Source: Candidatus Avimonoglobus intestinipullorum
GTDB lineage: Bacteria; Bacillota; Clostridia; UBA1381
DNA: 16,613 nucleotides
NCBI GenBank assembly: GCA_018714645.1
Contig: DVND01000128.1
Location: 1 to 16,613 of the forward strand
Direction: 5' to 3'
Shown here: positions 1 through 6,575 of the stretch, one piece after another
Position numbering within the stretch: position 1 is the first letter of the stretch
How the letters are laid out: the number at the start of each line of letters is the position of its first letter
The notes under the pieces: model-generated
What the model saw: only the letters and a program-made list of their open reading frames with translations
Databases searched by the model: none
Told to the model about the DNA's origin: nothing
Position numbers and translations under genes: made by a program

Positions 1-15
1 ATTTTGCATTAATTT

Positions 16-36
16 CCCAAATATTAAATTTTGGGG
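16..36. repeat. Inverted repeat CCCAAA/TTTGGG at left edge
   Basis: CCCAAA at 16-21 pairs with TTTGGG at 30-35 around an 8-base AT loop, with a possible T-G pair extending it. It lies in AT-rich non-coding DNA before the serpin gene. It could be the end of a terminator for a gene left of the window or an operator. No uninterrupted T run follows, so a terminator call is weak. Confidence 0.3.
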
Positions 37-77
37 ATTCATTTCAATTATTCCTGCCTTTTTTGTTTTTGGAACAA

Positions 78-105
78 TTTGGGGCGGGTTTCCGTCTAAT
101 ATAAA
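78..105 (+). promoter_or_regulatory. Weak candidate promoter for the serpin gene
   Basis: A TATAAA-like -10 at 100-105 lies about 7 bases before a plausible transcript start near 112, just ahead of the ribosome binding site at 118-125. The best -35 at correct spacing (TTTGGG, 78-83, 16-base spacer) is poor. The gene clearly starts a unit, so a promoter is expected here, but the exact element is uncertain. Confidence 0.3.
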
Positions 106-131
106 AATATATATATCAGGGAGGTATGGCG

Positions 132-1898
132 ATGAAAAAACTGTTTGCGGCGTTTATGGCGGTGTTTTTACTGGTATCGGGTTCCGGGGCCTGCCTGGCG
201 GAGGAGCGGATGCTTTCCCGCGGGGAAATCCCGCTGGATGAGACCGGCGCGCAAGTTTTGCAGGAGTTGGGGCTGTTTTATGGGACGGAGGACGGACCGG
301 AGCTGGAACGCAATGTGACGCGAGTGGAAGCGGTTGTGATGGCTGTGCGCGTTACACAGGGAAAGGAACAAGTGTATGAAGGGGGCATGGGGTGGAGTAC
401 CGGTGCCATTTCGTCCCCGCTTTTCCGGGATATTGTATATCCGCAGCATTTTTGGGCGTATACCGATCTATTTCGGGCAAAGGCACAAGGAATCATCGCC
501 GGGACCGGCGACGGCTATTTTGAGCCGGAGCGGAGCGTGACCGGGCGCGAATTTGCGGCCATGCTGTTGCGGGGGATGGACTATACGGACGTCACCACGG
601 AGAATGCATATGACCGTGGCGTGGAGCTGGGGCTTTTATTGAACAATTTTACAAAATCAGTCGTCAAGCAGGATATGCCCCTCTTGCGGAGCGACGTGGT
701 ACGCATTTGCCATGCCGCACTGCTGACGAAGCTGGCGGACGGCAGGCAGCTTTCGGACATGCTGATTGAGACCGGCGCGTTTACGGGGGAACAGTTCAAC
801 GATGTGATGCTGTGCGACGGCGTCCCGGCGGCGCCGCAGGAATTTGCGGACAAACTAAACGCCGAAATGCCGGCGGACAAAAATTACATGTTTTCCCCGC
901 TGAGCATCAAAATCGCGCTGGCCATGGCGGCCAACGGCGCGGAAGGGGAGACCCGGGAGGAGATGCTGCAGGCCCTTGGCATTGACGATTTGGATGCATA
1001 CAATGCGTATATCAAAGGATTGATGGAAACCTATGCCAAGCAAAGCCTGTTTCAGCTGAACATTGCGAATTCCATTTGGTTGAATACGGATTACGTGCCG
1101 GGGGTGCGGTTTTCCGCGCCGTTTTCGGAATTGATCGCGGCGTATTACAGCGGCGAGAGCAGGGAAGTCAACAACGGGAATGCGGTGGACGAGGTCAATG
1201 CCTGGGTGGACGAAAAAACCAATGGGAAAATTCCGGAGATCCTAAGTGAAAGCGATTTCCTGGCCTGCCTGGTCAACGCGGTGTATTTTAAGGCGGACTG
1301 GCGAACGCCGTTTCAACCGGAAGCGACCTATGAACAGGATTTTACAGACCGGGCGGGAGCTGTGCACAGCATTGATTTTATGCACGATACGCGGTATGTG
1401 GACTATTATGAGGACGGCACGCTGCAGGCGGTCAAGCTGCCCTATAAGACGGATGGCGGGCTGGACATCAACATGTACATCGCCCTCGCAGACCGGGAGC
1501 TGCCGGATCTTTTGACGCGCCTCGGGACGCTGGAATTCCAAAGCCGGCGCGTACAGCTGGCGCTTCCGAAATTTGAAGCGGAATTCAGCACGGAACTAAA
1601 GGAATCCATGCAGAAGCTGGGGATGCTGCGGGCGTTTGATGAAACGGCCGCCCAGTTCGGGCCGATGTATGATAAGCCGGTCCCCTCCTGGATTGGCAGC
1701 ATTCTCCACAAAAGCTATATCAAGGTGGATGAAGCCGGCACGGAAGCCGCCGCCGTCACTGCTGTTGTGATGCCCGGAGGAAGCGCCATGCCGGAAGAGC
1801 CGGTTGTTTTCACTGCAGATCGCCCCTTCACCTATGTCATCCGGGATGACGCCAATGGGGAAATCCTGTTTGCGGGGGAATATGCCTTTGTGGAATGA
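132..1898 (+). CDS. Secreted SLH-domain serpin (serine protease inhibitor)
   Basis: This is a predicted surface-anchored inhibitory serpin of 588 residues. Residues 1-23 form a signal peptide with a likely cut after CLA. Residues about 30-215 hold degenerate SLH repeats with the TRxEA / TGREFAAML / RSDVVRICHAAL pattern, used by Firmicutes proteins to bind secondary wall polymer. A complete serpin fold follows at about 236-588 (NYMFSPLSIKIALAMAANGA near 251-270; final strand ADRPFTYVI near 562-570). The reactive-loop hinge GTEAAAVTAVV at 536-546 has the small-residue pattern of inhibitory serpins. Aligned to antithrombin, P1-P1' falls at Gly550-Ser551, with Met547 and Met553 as alternatives; the loop is about one residue longer. 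ATG 132 is chosen because GGGAGGT at 119-125 touches the upstream ATG at 126 but is well spaced from 132. The target protease is unknown. The gene is alone in its unit. Confidence 0.9.
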   Translation: MKKLFAAFMAVFLLVSGSGACLAEERMLSRGEIPLDETGAQVLQELGLFYGTEDGPELERNVTRVEAVVMAVRVTQGKEQVYEGGMGWSTGAISSPLFRDIVYPQHFWAYTDLFRAKAQGIIAGTGDGYFEPERSVTGREFAAMLLRGMDYTDVTTENAYDRGVELGLLLNNFTKSVVKQDMPLLRSDVVRICHAALLTKLADGRQLSDMLIETGAFTGEQFNDVMLCDGVPAAPQEFADKLNAEMPADKNYMFSPLSIKIALAMAANGAEGETREEMLQALGIDDLDAYNAYIKGLMETYAKQSLFQLNIANSIWLNTDYVPGVRFSAPFSELIAAYYSGESREVNNGNAVDEVNAWVDEKTNGKIPEILSESDFLACLVNAVYFKADWRTPFQPEATYEQDFTDRAGAVHSIDFMHDTRYVDYYEDGTLQAVKLPYKTDGGLDINMYIALADRELPDLLTRLGTLEFQSRRVQLALPKFEAEFSTELKESMQKLGMLRAFDETAAQFGPMYDKPVPSWIGSILHKSYIKVDEAGTEAAAVTAVVMPGGSAMPEEPVVFTADRPFTYVIRDDANGEILFAGEYAFVE

Positions 1899-1901
1899 TG
1901 A

Positions 1902-1930
1902 AAAAATGCGGCCTTGGGGCCGTATTTTTT
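1902..1930 (+). terminator. Intrinsic terminator after the serpin gene
   Basis: GCGGCC (1908-1913) pairs with GGCCGT (1918-1923, one G-U pair) around loop TTGG. An A run precedes the stem and a T run follows it, extending the pairing. It starts just after the serpin TGA stop. Confidence 0.85.
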
Positions 1931-1970
1931 TGGAAAAAAACGACACTTTTATTACAAATGGAAATAATAC

Positions 1971-1999
1971 TTGAAAAGCGGAAAGAATAATGATAAAAT
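1971..1999 (+). promoter_or_regulatory. Extended -10 SigA promoter for aroC
   Basis: TTGAAA at 1971-1976, a 17-base spacer and TAAAAT at 1994-1999, with a TG extension at 1991-1992. A transcript from about 2006 would have a leader of some 22 bases with GGAGG at 2016-2020. The aroC frame stays open through this promoter, but those codons would lie upstream of the transcript start. Confidence 0.75.
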
Positions 2000-2027
2000 A
2001 TTTTTATCTGTGTACGGAGGAATGAAC

Positions 2028-3173
2028 ATGTTACGTTTTTTAACGGCTGGGGAAACGCACGGCAAATGCCTGACGGTGATTGTGGAGGGGATGCCTGCCG
2101 GCGTGAAGGTCAGCCTGGATAAAATCAACGAAGCGCTGGCGCGCCGGCAGAAGGGGCACGGCCGCGGCGGGCGGATGCAGATTGAGCGGGATACCGCTCA
2201 AATCCTGTCGGGCGTACGCGGCGGCTATACGCTGGGCAGCCCCATTGCCCTGCTGATTGAAAATAAGGACTGGGAAAACTGGCAGGAGATCATGGGCGCG
2301 GAGGAAGCGGCGGCAAAACGGGTCGTCACCTGCCCGCGGCCGGGCCATGCCGATTTGACCGGCGGGATCAAATATAACCACAGGGATTTTAGAAACGTCT
2401 TAGAGCGCGCCAGCGCGCGGGAGACCGCGGCGCGGGTGGCGGCGGGGGCGCTTGTGCGGCAGGTGCTGGATGGGTTCGGCGTGCAGTTTTTGACGCATGT
2501 CGTCAGCATTGGGCCGGTGCGTGACAGCGCCAATATAAACGATGATGACTTTTTCGAACGCGCGGAAAAATCCCCGGTGGGCTTTGCGTCCAAAGCGGCG
2601 GAAGCGCAGGCGGTGGCGTATATTGATGAAATGAAAAAGAAGGGCGAATCCATCGGCGGCGTGGTGGAGACGATTGTGAAAGGGCTGCCGGCCGGCCTGG
2701 GCAGCTATGTGCACTATGACCGCAAGCTGGACGCGAAGCTGGCCTTTGCGGCAATGAGCGTCAACGCCATCAAAGGCGTTGAAATTGGGATGGGCTTTGC
2801 CGCGGCAGAGGCTGTCGGCTCCAAGGTGCATGACCAGATTGGATATGAGAATGGATTTTACCGGAAAACGAATAATGCCGGCGGCATCGAGGGCGGTATG
2901 AGCAATGGGGAGCCGGTGGTCGTCCGGGCGGCGATGAAGCCGATCCCGACGCTCTATGCGCCGCTTGACACGGTGGATCTGCGGGACAAATCCCCGCAGA
3001 AGGCCAGCGTGGAGCGGTCGGACGCCTGTGCGGTGCCGGCGTGTTCGGTGGTGGTGGAAGCGGCAGTCGCTTTTGAAATTACGGACGCATTTTTGGAGCA
3101 ATTCGGCGGGGCGTGCATGGCGGATATCCGGGCGTCCTATGACGCTTATATGAAACGGATGCGGGAATTTTAA
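2028..3173 (+). CDS. aroC: Chorismate synthase
   Basis: It converts 5-enolpyruvylshikimate-3-phosphate to chorismate, the last shikimate-pathway step before the aromatic amino acid and folate branches, and needs reduced FMN. The 381-residue product starts with LRFLTAGETHG. It also shows the family signatures GRGGRMQIERD, RPGHADLTGGIKY, RNVLERASARETAARVAAGA and the C-terminal GGIEGGMSNGEP and KPIPTL segments. Full length for the family. ATG 2028 is chosen because GGAGG (2016-2020) sits 7 bases upstream; the frame opens earlier but would include the promoter. Only 33 bases separate its stop from the sigma gene, with no terminator visible. Confidence 0.97.
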   Translation: MLRFLTAGETHGKCLTVIVEGMPAGVKVSLDKINEALARRQKGHGRGGRMQIERDTAQILSGVRGGYTLGSPIALLIENKDWENWQEIMGAEEAAAKRVVTCPRPGHADLTGGIKYNHRDFRNVLERASARETAARVAAGALVRQVLDGFGVQFLTHVVSIGPVRDSANINDDDFFERAEKSPVGFASKAAEAQAVAYIDEMKKKGESIGGVVETIVKGLPAGLGSYVHYDRKLDAKLAFAAMSVNAIKGVEIGMGFAAAEAVGSKVHDQIGYENGFYRKTNNAGGIEGGMSNGEPVVVRAAMKPIPTLYAPLDTVDLRDKSPQKASVERSDACAVPACSVVVEAAVAFEITDAFLEQFGGACMADIRASYDAYMKRMREF

Positions 3174-3206
3174 GGCGGTTTCAGTAAATTATGGGAGGTG
3201 GCAGGT

Positions 3207-3770
3207 TTGGCTGAGGACAAGTTCATAATGCAGCTCAAGGCCGGAGACCGCCAGGCGTTTGATACGTTGGTGGAAACCTACCAGTCCCAGGTGGTGAATA
3301 TGGCGTATGGGCTGCTTTCCAACCGTGAGGACGCGCTGGATGCGGCGCAGGAGGTCTTTATCAAGGTCTACCGCAGCATCAGCTCCTTCCGGGGGGAAAG
3401 CGCCCTGTCCACATGGATTTTCCGCATCACGCGCAACGTTTGCACGGATTTTCTGCGCAAACGCAAATACGAGACGGTGAGCATGGACCAGGAGGACGAC
3501 GAAAAGCCCAAAATGGAGCTGAGTGACACCACCCATGCGCCGGAACAGGTGGTGGAACAAACGCAGATGCAGCGGCTGGTGCGGGAGGCCATTGCCCAAA
3601 TGGACGAAAACCACCGCGCCGTAATCACGCTGTTTGACATTGAGGGCATGAGCTATGATGAGATTGCGCAGATATTGGAGTGCCCTGTGGGGACGGTCAA
3701 ATCCAGGCTCGCGCGGGCGCGGGAAAAATTAAAACAATTTTTTATAGAAAACAGGGAACAAATTTTGTAA
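3207..3770 (+). CDS. ECF-type RNA polymerase sigma factor
   Basis: A 187-residue extracytoplasmic-function sigma factor. Region 2 spans about 15-90 (YGLLSNREDALDAAQEVFIKV, then STWIFRITRNVCTDFLRKRK, which binds and melts the -10). Region 4 spans about 122-178 (MSYDEIAQILECPVGTVKSRLARAREKL helix-turn-helix, which reads the -35). Sigma regions 1 and 3 are absent, as expected. TTG 3207 is taken as start: GGAGGTG at 3194-3200 has 6-base spacing to it, whereas the GTG at 3198 overlaps the ribosome binding site. The anti-sigma gene follows 43 bases downstream. The group resembles SigW/RpoE, but the regulon cannot be read from this window. Confidence 0.94.
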   Translation: MAEDKFIMQLKAGDRQAFDTLVETYQSQVVNMAYGLLSNREDALDAAQEVFIKVYRSISSFRGESALSTWIFRITRNVCTDFLRKRKYETVSMDQEDDEKPKMELSDTTHAPEQVVEQTQMQRLVREAIAQMDENHRAVITLFDIEGMSYDEIAQILECPVGTVKSRLARAREKLKQFFIENREQIL

Positions 3771-3813
3771 ATGTACGTCTAATTCTATAGAATCGGGCAA
3801 AGGAGGGTGAGAT

Positions 3814-4923
3814 ATGCTGACATGTGATGAATGCAGAAAATATTTGGATGCATACGTATACGGCGAATCGTCGTTTTATTTGAACGCGCAGATTGAAGAG
3901 CATCTTGCTTCTTGCCCTGCGTGCCGGGAGGAAGCGGCGTTTTTGCAGCAGATCCGCGACACCCTCTCGCAGATGCCGAAAATCGAGGTGGATGACAGCT
4001 TCAAGGCCGCCTTGAATCAACGGATCGACCAACTGGAGGCCAAAGCGCCTCCCGCGAAGAAATGGAAGTTCTATAAAGATTGGCGTATGATTTCAGCGCT
4101 GGCGGCCTGTGTGCTGCTGGCGGTGGTAATCCAGTCCAATGTGTTTGAATTGGGGCAGCAGGTGGAGCAAAACGGCGTTGCCCCAGAGATACAGGAGATA
4201 TCAGATTTGGATTTGACCCAGATCACGCCGACGGACGCCCCGGCTGACGGCACGGCTGCCGTGCCGGAGGCTGATGCTAATGCCGCTGTGGATGCGGGCG
4301 AGGCTCCTGCGGCGCAGACCGCGCAGCCGCGCCAGACAACAGTGCCGCAAACGGGCGGGCAGGCGTCTGCAACGCCGGAGGCGCGGGATACGGATGCCGT
4401 AAACGACACGGAAGCGCCGACTGTTACGCAATCTGCAACGGTTGCCCAACCGACAGCCGCGCCGCAGCCGGAAGCGAACACAGTGCAGCCCGCAGAGGAC
4501 GCTGCGCCATCTGTGGCGGCGGTTCGGGATGCAGCTCCTATGCAGACGGAAGAGGCCTCTATCCCAAAAGTATCCGGCGCGCCTGCGGGAAACAATCTGA
4601 GGAGCAGCGAAGAGGATGAAGCAGCGGAAGCGGCATATGGTTCCGGCGCGCGCGGCGGCAGCGGCGGGGGAGGAAGCGGCGGAACCGCTGTATATTCGGC
4701 CCCGGCGGCATCCACGGGTTCGGGGGTGCTGTATGTGGATTCCGAAGACGTTTCCAAAGCGCAGGATATTGCAGACCGTTACGGGACGCGTTCCGGTTCC
4801 AATGTGGAAATGCCGAAAGCGCAGTTGAATGATTATTTAAACGAATTGCAGGAGAACGGCGTGGAATACAGTGCGAACATTTCCGGCGGAGACACCGTAA
4901 ATTTTGATATTGCAGGAAACTAA
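3814..4923 (+). CDS. Membrane zinc-finger anti-sigma factor with long ectodomain
   Basis: Predicted to hold the preceding ECF sigma factor inactive at the membrane. The N-terminal cytoplasmic anti-sigma domain has the zinc motif His30-x3-Cys34-x2-Cys37, with Cys4 or Cys7 as possible fourth ligand. One transmembrane helix lies at about 92-108. The rest should be outside: an acidic segment, an Ala/Pro/Thr/Gln-rich low-complexity stalk (about 136-255), a Gly/Ser hinge (277-290) and a C-terminal domain of about 65 residues (303-369, starting GVLYVDSEDVSKAQDIADRYG) that I do not recognise. At 369 residues it is much longer than minimal anti-sigma proteins, so the ectodomain may be a sensor or wall-spanning part. 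AGGAGGG at 3801-3807 supports the ATG. Release is probably by regulated proteolysis, as for other membrane anti-sigmas; this is inference. Confidence 0.88.
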   Translation: MLTCDECRKYLDAYVYGESSFYLNAQIEEHLASCPACREEAAFLQQIRDTLSQMPKIEVDDSFKAALNQRIDQLEAKAPPAKKWKFYKDWRMISALAACVLLAVVIQSNVFELGQQVEQNGVAPEIQEISDLDLTQITPTDAPADGTAAVPEADANAAVDAGEAPAAQTAQPRQTTVPQTGGQASATPEARDTDAVNDTEAPTVTQSATVAQPTAAPQPEANTVQPAEDAAPSVAAVRDAAPMQTEEASIPKVSGAPAGNNLRSSEEDEAAEAAYGSGARGGSGGGGSGGTAVYSAPAASTGSGVLYVDSEDVSKAQDIADRYGTRSGSNVEMPKAQLNDYLNELQENGVEYSANISGGDTVNFDIAGN

Positions 4924-4956
4924 AAAGCAATGAGGATTAATCCTCATTGCTTTTTT
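4922..4956. terminator. Bidirectional terminator, perfect 24-base palindrome
   Basis: The 24 bases at 4927-4950 are a perfect palindrome (arm GCAATGAGGATT), flanked by AAAAA on the left and TTTTTT on the right, so it can end transcripts from both directions. It serves the anti-sigma gene (stop 4921-4923) and the convergent recombinase. The recombinase stop codon (4937-4939) is inside the palindrome. Confidence 0.92.
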
Positions 4957-6031
4957 CTTTTGGAAGCACTTCTAAATTGCGCATCACTTCCCTGCGCGCT
5001 TTTGCGCTGTACTGGGCATAATAACGGTGGGTGACTTCAATGTTTTTGTGCCCCATCAGTTCCGCCACCATTTTGATGTCCACGCCGTCCTCCAGCAGCC
5101 GGCAGGCGAAGGTGCGCCGCAGGGCGTGGGGACGGGTTTTGTCGGGATGGGTGATGCCCGCTGCGAGACAGTAATTCTTCAACAGTTTTTCAACGCCGGC
5201 GGCGGTCATCCGGTTCCCGCTGCGGCTTAAAAACAGCGGGCCGGTTTCCCGGGTTTTTGTGTCTCGGGGCAAAGGGTTGCCGTCCTCGTCGGTATAACCG
5301 AGATAGGCGCAAATTGCATTTTCCACCTGGAGCGGCATAAAGATTTCCTGTTCATCCCCGCCCTTGCGGGTGACGATAAAGGATTGGGTATCCCGGTCTA
5401 AATCTTCGACATTCAGGTTCACCAGCTCGCTCACGCGGATGCCCGTCCCCAGATAGGTGGTGAAAATGGCAATATCCCGCAGCCTGCGGTTTTTATATTC
5501 CGTCAGGAACCGGCCCTCGTAGTAGTTTTCCCCATGATAGATGACGTCAATCAAGCGCACCGTCTCTTGGGTCGTCAAAGGCTTTTTGATTTTCTGGTGG
5601 AGCTTTGCAAAATCGATTTTGTCTGTGACATTCTGGCGCAGCTGGTCTGTTTTGTAAAGGTAGATGAACAGGCCGCGCACCGCCGACATCTTCCGGTTGA
5701 CGCCATATGGGGAATTGCGGTAAACCCGCATTACACGCCGCCCGGTGGGGGTCACGGTTTCCGCCTCGTATTCCCGCAGATAGGCTTTAAAGCTGATCAA
5801 ATCACTGGCGGTGACCCGGTCCAGGTGGGCGGTGGTGATATCCTTAATTCGTTCGACCTCCGGAAATACGGCGGCTTTCAGATAACGCAAAAATACGCGG
5901 ATATCAATGCAGTACCCGATCTGGGTATTGATGCTCTCCCCGTTGTAATATTCCAAAATGTATGCCGACACATACCGCGGTAGCTCGTCTGTATAGGCCC
6001 GTAGGGCCGAAGGCTTTCTGTTTTTGTCCAT
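4937..6031 (-). CDS. XerS-like tyrosine site-specific recombinase
   Basis: A 364-residue tyrosine recombinase that cuts and rejoins DNA through a 3'-phosphotyrosine. The N-terminal SAM-like core-binding domain covers about 15-135 and the catalytic domain about 150-350. Catalytic residues are all visible: Arg199 (GTGIRVSEL), Lys223 (VTRKGG), His302 and Arg305 (HALRR), His328 (LMGHKN) and nucleophile Tyr337 (HRYYAQ). Its length and the N-terminal pattern (LPRYVSAYILEYYN, then IKDITTAHL and FKAYLRE) recall, from memory, the single chromosome-dimer recombinase XerS (about 356 residues) more than XerC/XerD (about 300). No excisionase, att repeats or phage genes are adjacent, so this may be a fixed Xer protein rather than a mobile integrase. 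AGAGGGA precedes the ATG. The gene is alone, convergent to the anti-sigma gene and divergent from yloU. Confidence 0.88.
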   Translation of the reverse strand: MDKNRKPSALRAYTDELPRYVSAYILEYYNGESINTQIGYCIDIRVFLRYLKAAVFPEVERIKDITTAHLDRVTASDLISFKAYLREYEAETVTPTGRRVMRVYRNSPYGVNRKMSAVRGLFIYLYKTDQLRQNVTDKIDFAKLHQKIKKPLTTQETVRLIDVIYHGENYYEGRFLTEYKNRRLRDIAIFTTYLGTGIRVSELVNLNVEDLDRDTQSFIVTRKGGDEQEIFMPLQVENAICAYLGYTDEDGNPLPRDTKTRETGPLFLSRSGNRMTAAGVEKLLKNYCLAAGITHPDKTRPHALRRTFACRLLEDGVDIKMVAELMGHKNIEVTHRYYAQYSAKARREVMRNLEVLPKEKSNED

Positions 6032-6061
6032 GCCAATTCCCTCTTTTTCCGTATTATTTTC

Positions 6062-6090
6062 ATTATAGCGTGTTCCGGCTGCGATTGCAA
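6062..6090 (-). promoter_or_regulatory. SigA promoter for the recombinase gene
   Basis: On the minus strand TTGCAA (6085-6090), a 17-base spacer and a perfect TATAAT (6062-6067) precede the recombinase start by about 30 bases. Confidence 0.8.
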
Positions 6091-6121
6091 CGGTTTCTAT
6101 ATGAAAAAAATAAAATAACTA

Positions 6122-6150
6122 TGGACTAAAATCCGAAAATAGTGTAAAAT
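6122..6150 (+). promoter_or_regulatory. Candidate SigA promoter for yloU-fakA-recG
   Basis: TGGACT (6122-6127), a 17-base spacer and TAAAAT (6145-6150), giving a transcript start near 6157 and a leader of about 30 bases. The -35 matches consensus at four of six positions. Confidence 0.5.
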
Positions 6151-6187
6151 ATATGTATGAAGAAAATCTGTGCAAGGAGAGATTACG

Positions 6188-6544
6188 ATGGCAATTATGA
6201 TCAACAGCGAGTTCGGGGATGTGACCATAGAGAACGGCGTCATTGCCAGCATTGCGGGCGCGGTGGTGAATAAGTGTTACGGTGTGGTCGGCATGGCGGC
6301 GCGCAGCACCAAGGATGGGATTGTGAGCCTGTTGAAGGGCGACAAAATCGCCCGCGGCATCAAAATCGAAGTGGAGGATAACGGGATTGTGATCGGGATG
6401 CACATTGCAGTGGAGTACGGCGTGAATATCCATGCCATCTGTGACAGCATCATCCATAACGTCCGTTATAAAATTGAGGAAAAGACCGGGCTGAAGGTGC
6501 ATAAGGTCAATGTACAGGTGGAATCTGTCAGGGTGCAGGAATAA
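6188..6544 (+). CDS. yloU: Asp23/Gls24 family envelope-stress protein (YloU-like)
   Basis: A 118-residue cytosolic protein of the Asp23/Gls24 family, linked in other Firmicutes to envelope homeostasis and alkaline stress; the molecular role is not settled. The family pattern is visible: an opening GDVTIENGVIASIAGAVVNK, the GVVGMA turn, the GIKIEVEDNGIVIGMHIAVEYG strands and a C-terminal KVNVQVESV strand. ATG 6188 has AAGGAGA (6174-6180) at 7 bases; the GTG at 6170 in the same frame lies upstream of it. It sits directly before fakA, the conserved Firmicutes arrangement yloU-yloV. Confidence 0.9.
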   Translation: MAIMINSEFGDVTIENGVIASIAGAVVNKCYGVVGMAARSTKDGIVSLLKGDKIARGIKIEVEDNGIVIGMHIAVEYGVNIHAICDSIIHNVRYKIEEKTGLKVHKVNVQVESVRVQE

Positions 6545-6561
6545 GCCGTGCATGGCACGAT

Positions 6562-6569
6562 AGGAGGAG
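6562..6569 (+). promoter_or_regulatory. Ribosome binding site that points to an ATA start for fakA
   Basis: AGGAGGAG is a strong Shine-Dalgarno sequence. The fakA frame is closed by TAG at 6561-6563, so initiation must lie between here and ATG 6609. No ATG, GTG or TTG exists in frame in that interval. The codon at ideal spacing (6 bases) is ATA 6576; ATG 6609 is 39 bases away with no ribosome binding site of its own. Confidence 0.8.
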
Positions 6570-6575
6570 ATTACA

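Noticed and set aside
2400..3101. Long minus-strand frame opposite aroC
   Set aside because: It is an antisense shadow of a clear chorismate synthase gene, rich in Arg and His, with no start signals.
3151..3176. TGAAAC at the end of aroC as a possible ECF autoregulatory -35
   Set aside because: No CGTA/CGTC-like -10 is found at 16-18 bases, so an ECF promoter is not supported.
4071..4757. Minus-strand frame of about 228 codons opposite the anti-sigma gene
   Set aside because: Its Ala/Ser/Cys-rich composition comes from the low-complexity stalk read backwards; no ribosome binding site.
4937..6031. Recombinase as evidence of a prophage or integrative element
   Set aside because: No phage, relaxase, excisionase, tRNA target or direct repeats were seen around it, and its flanks are ordinary chromosomal genes.
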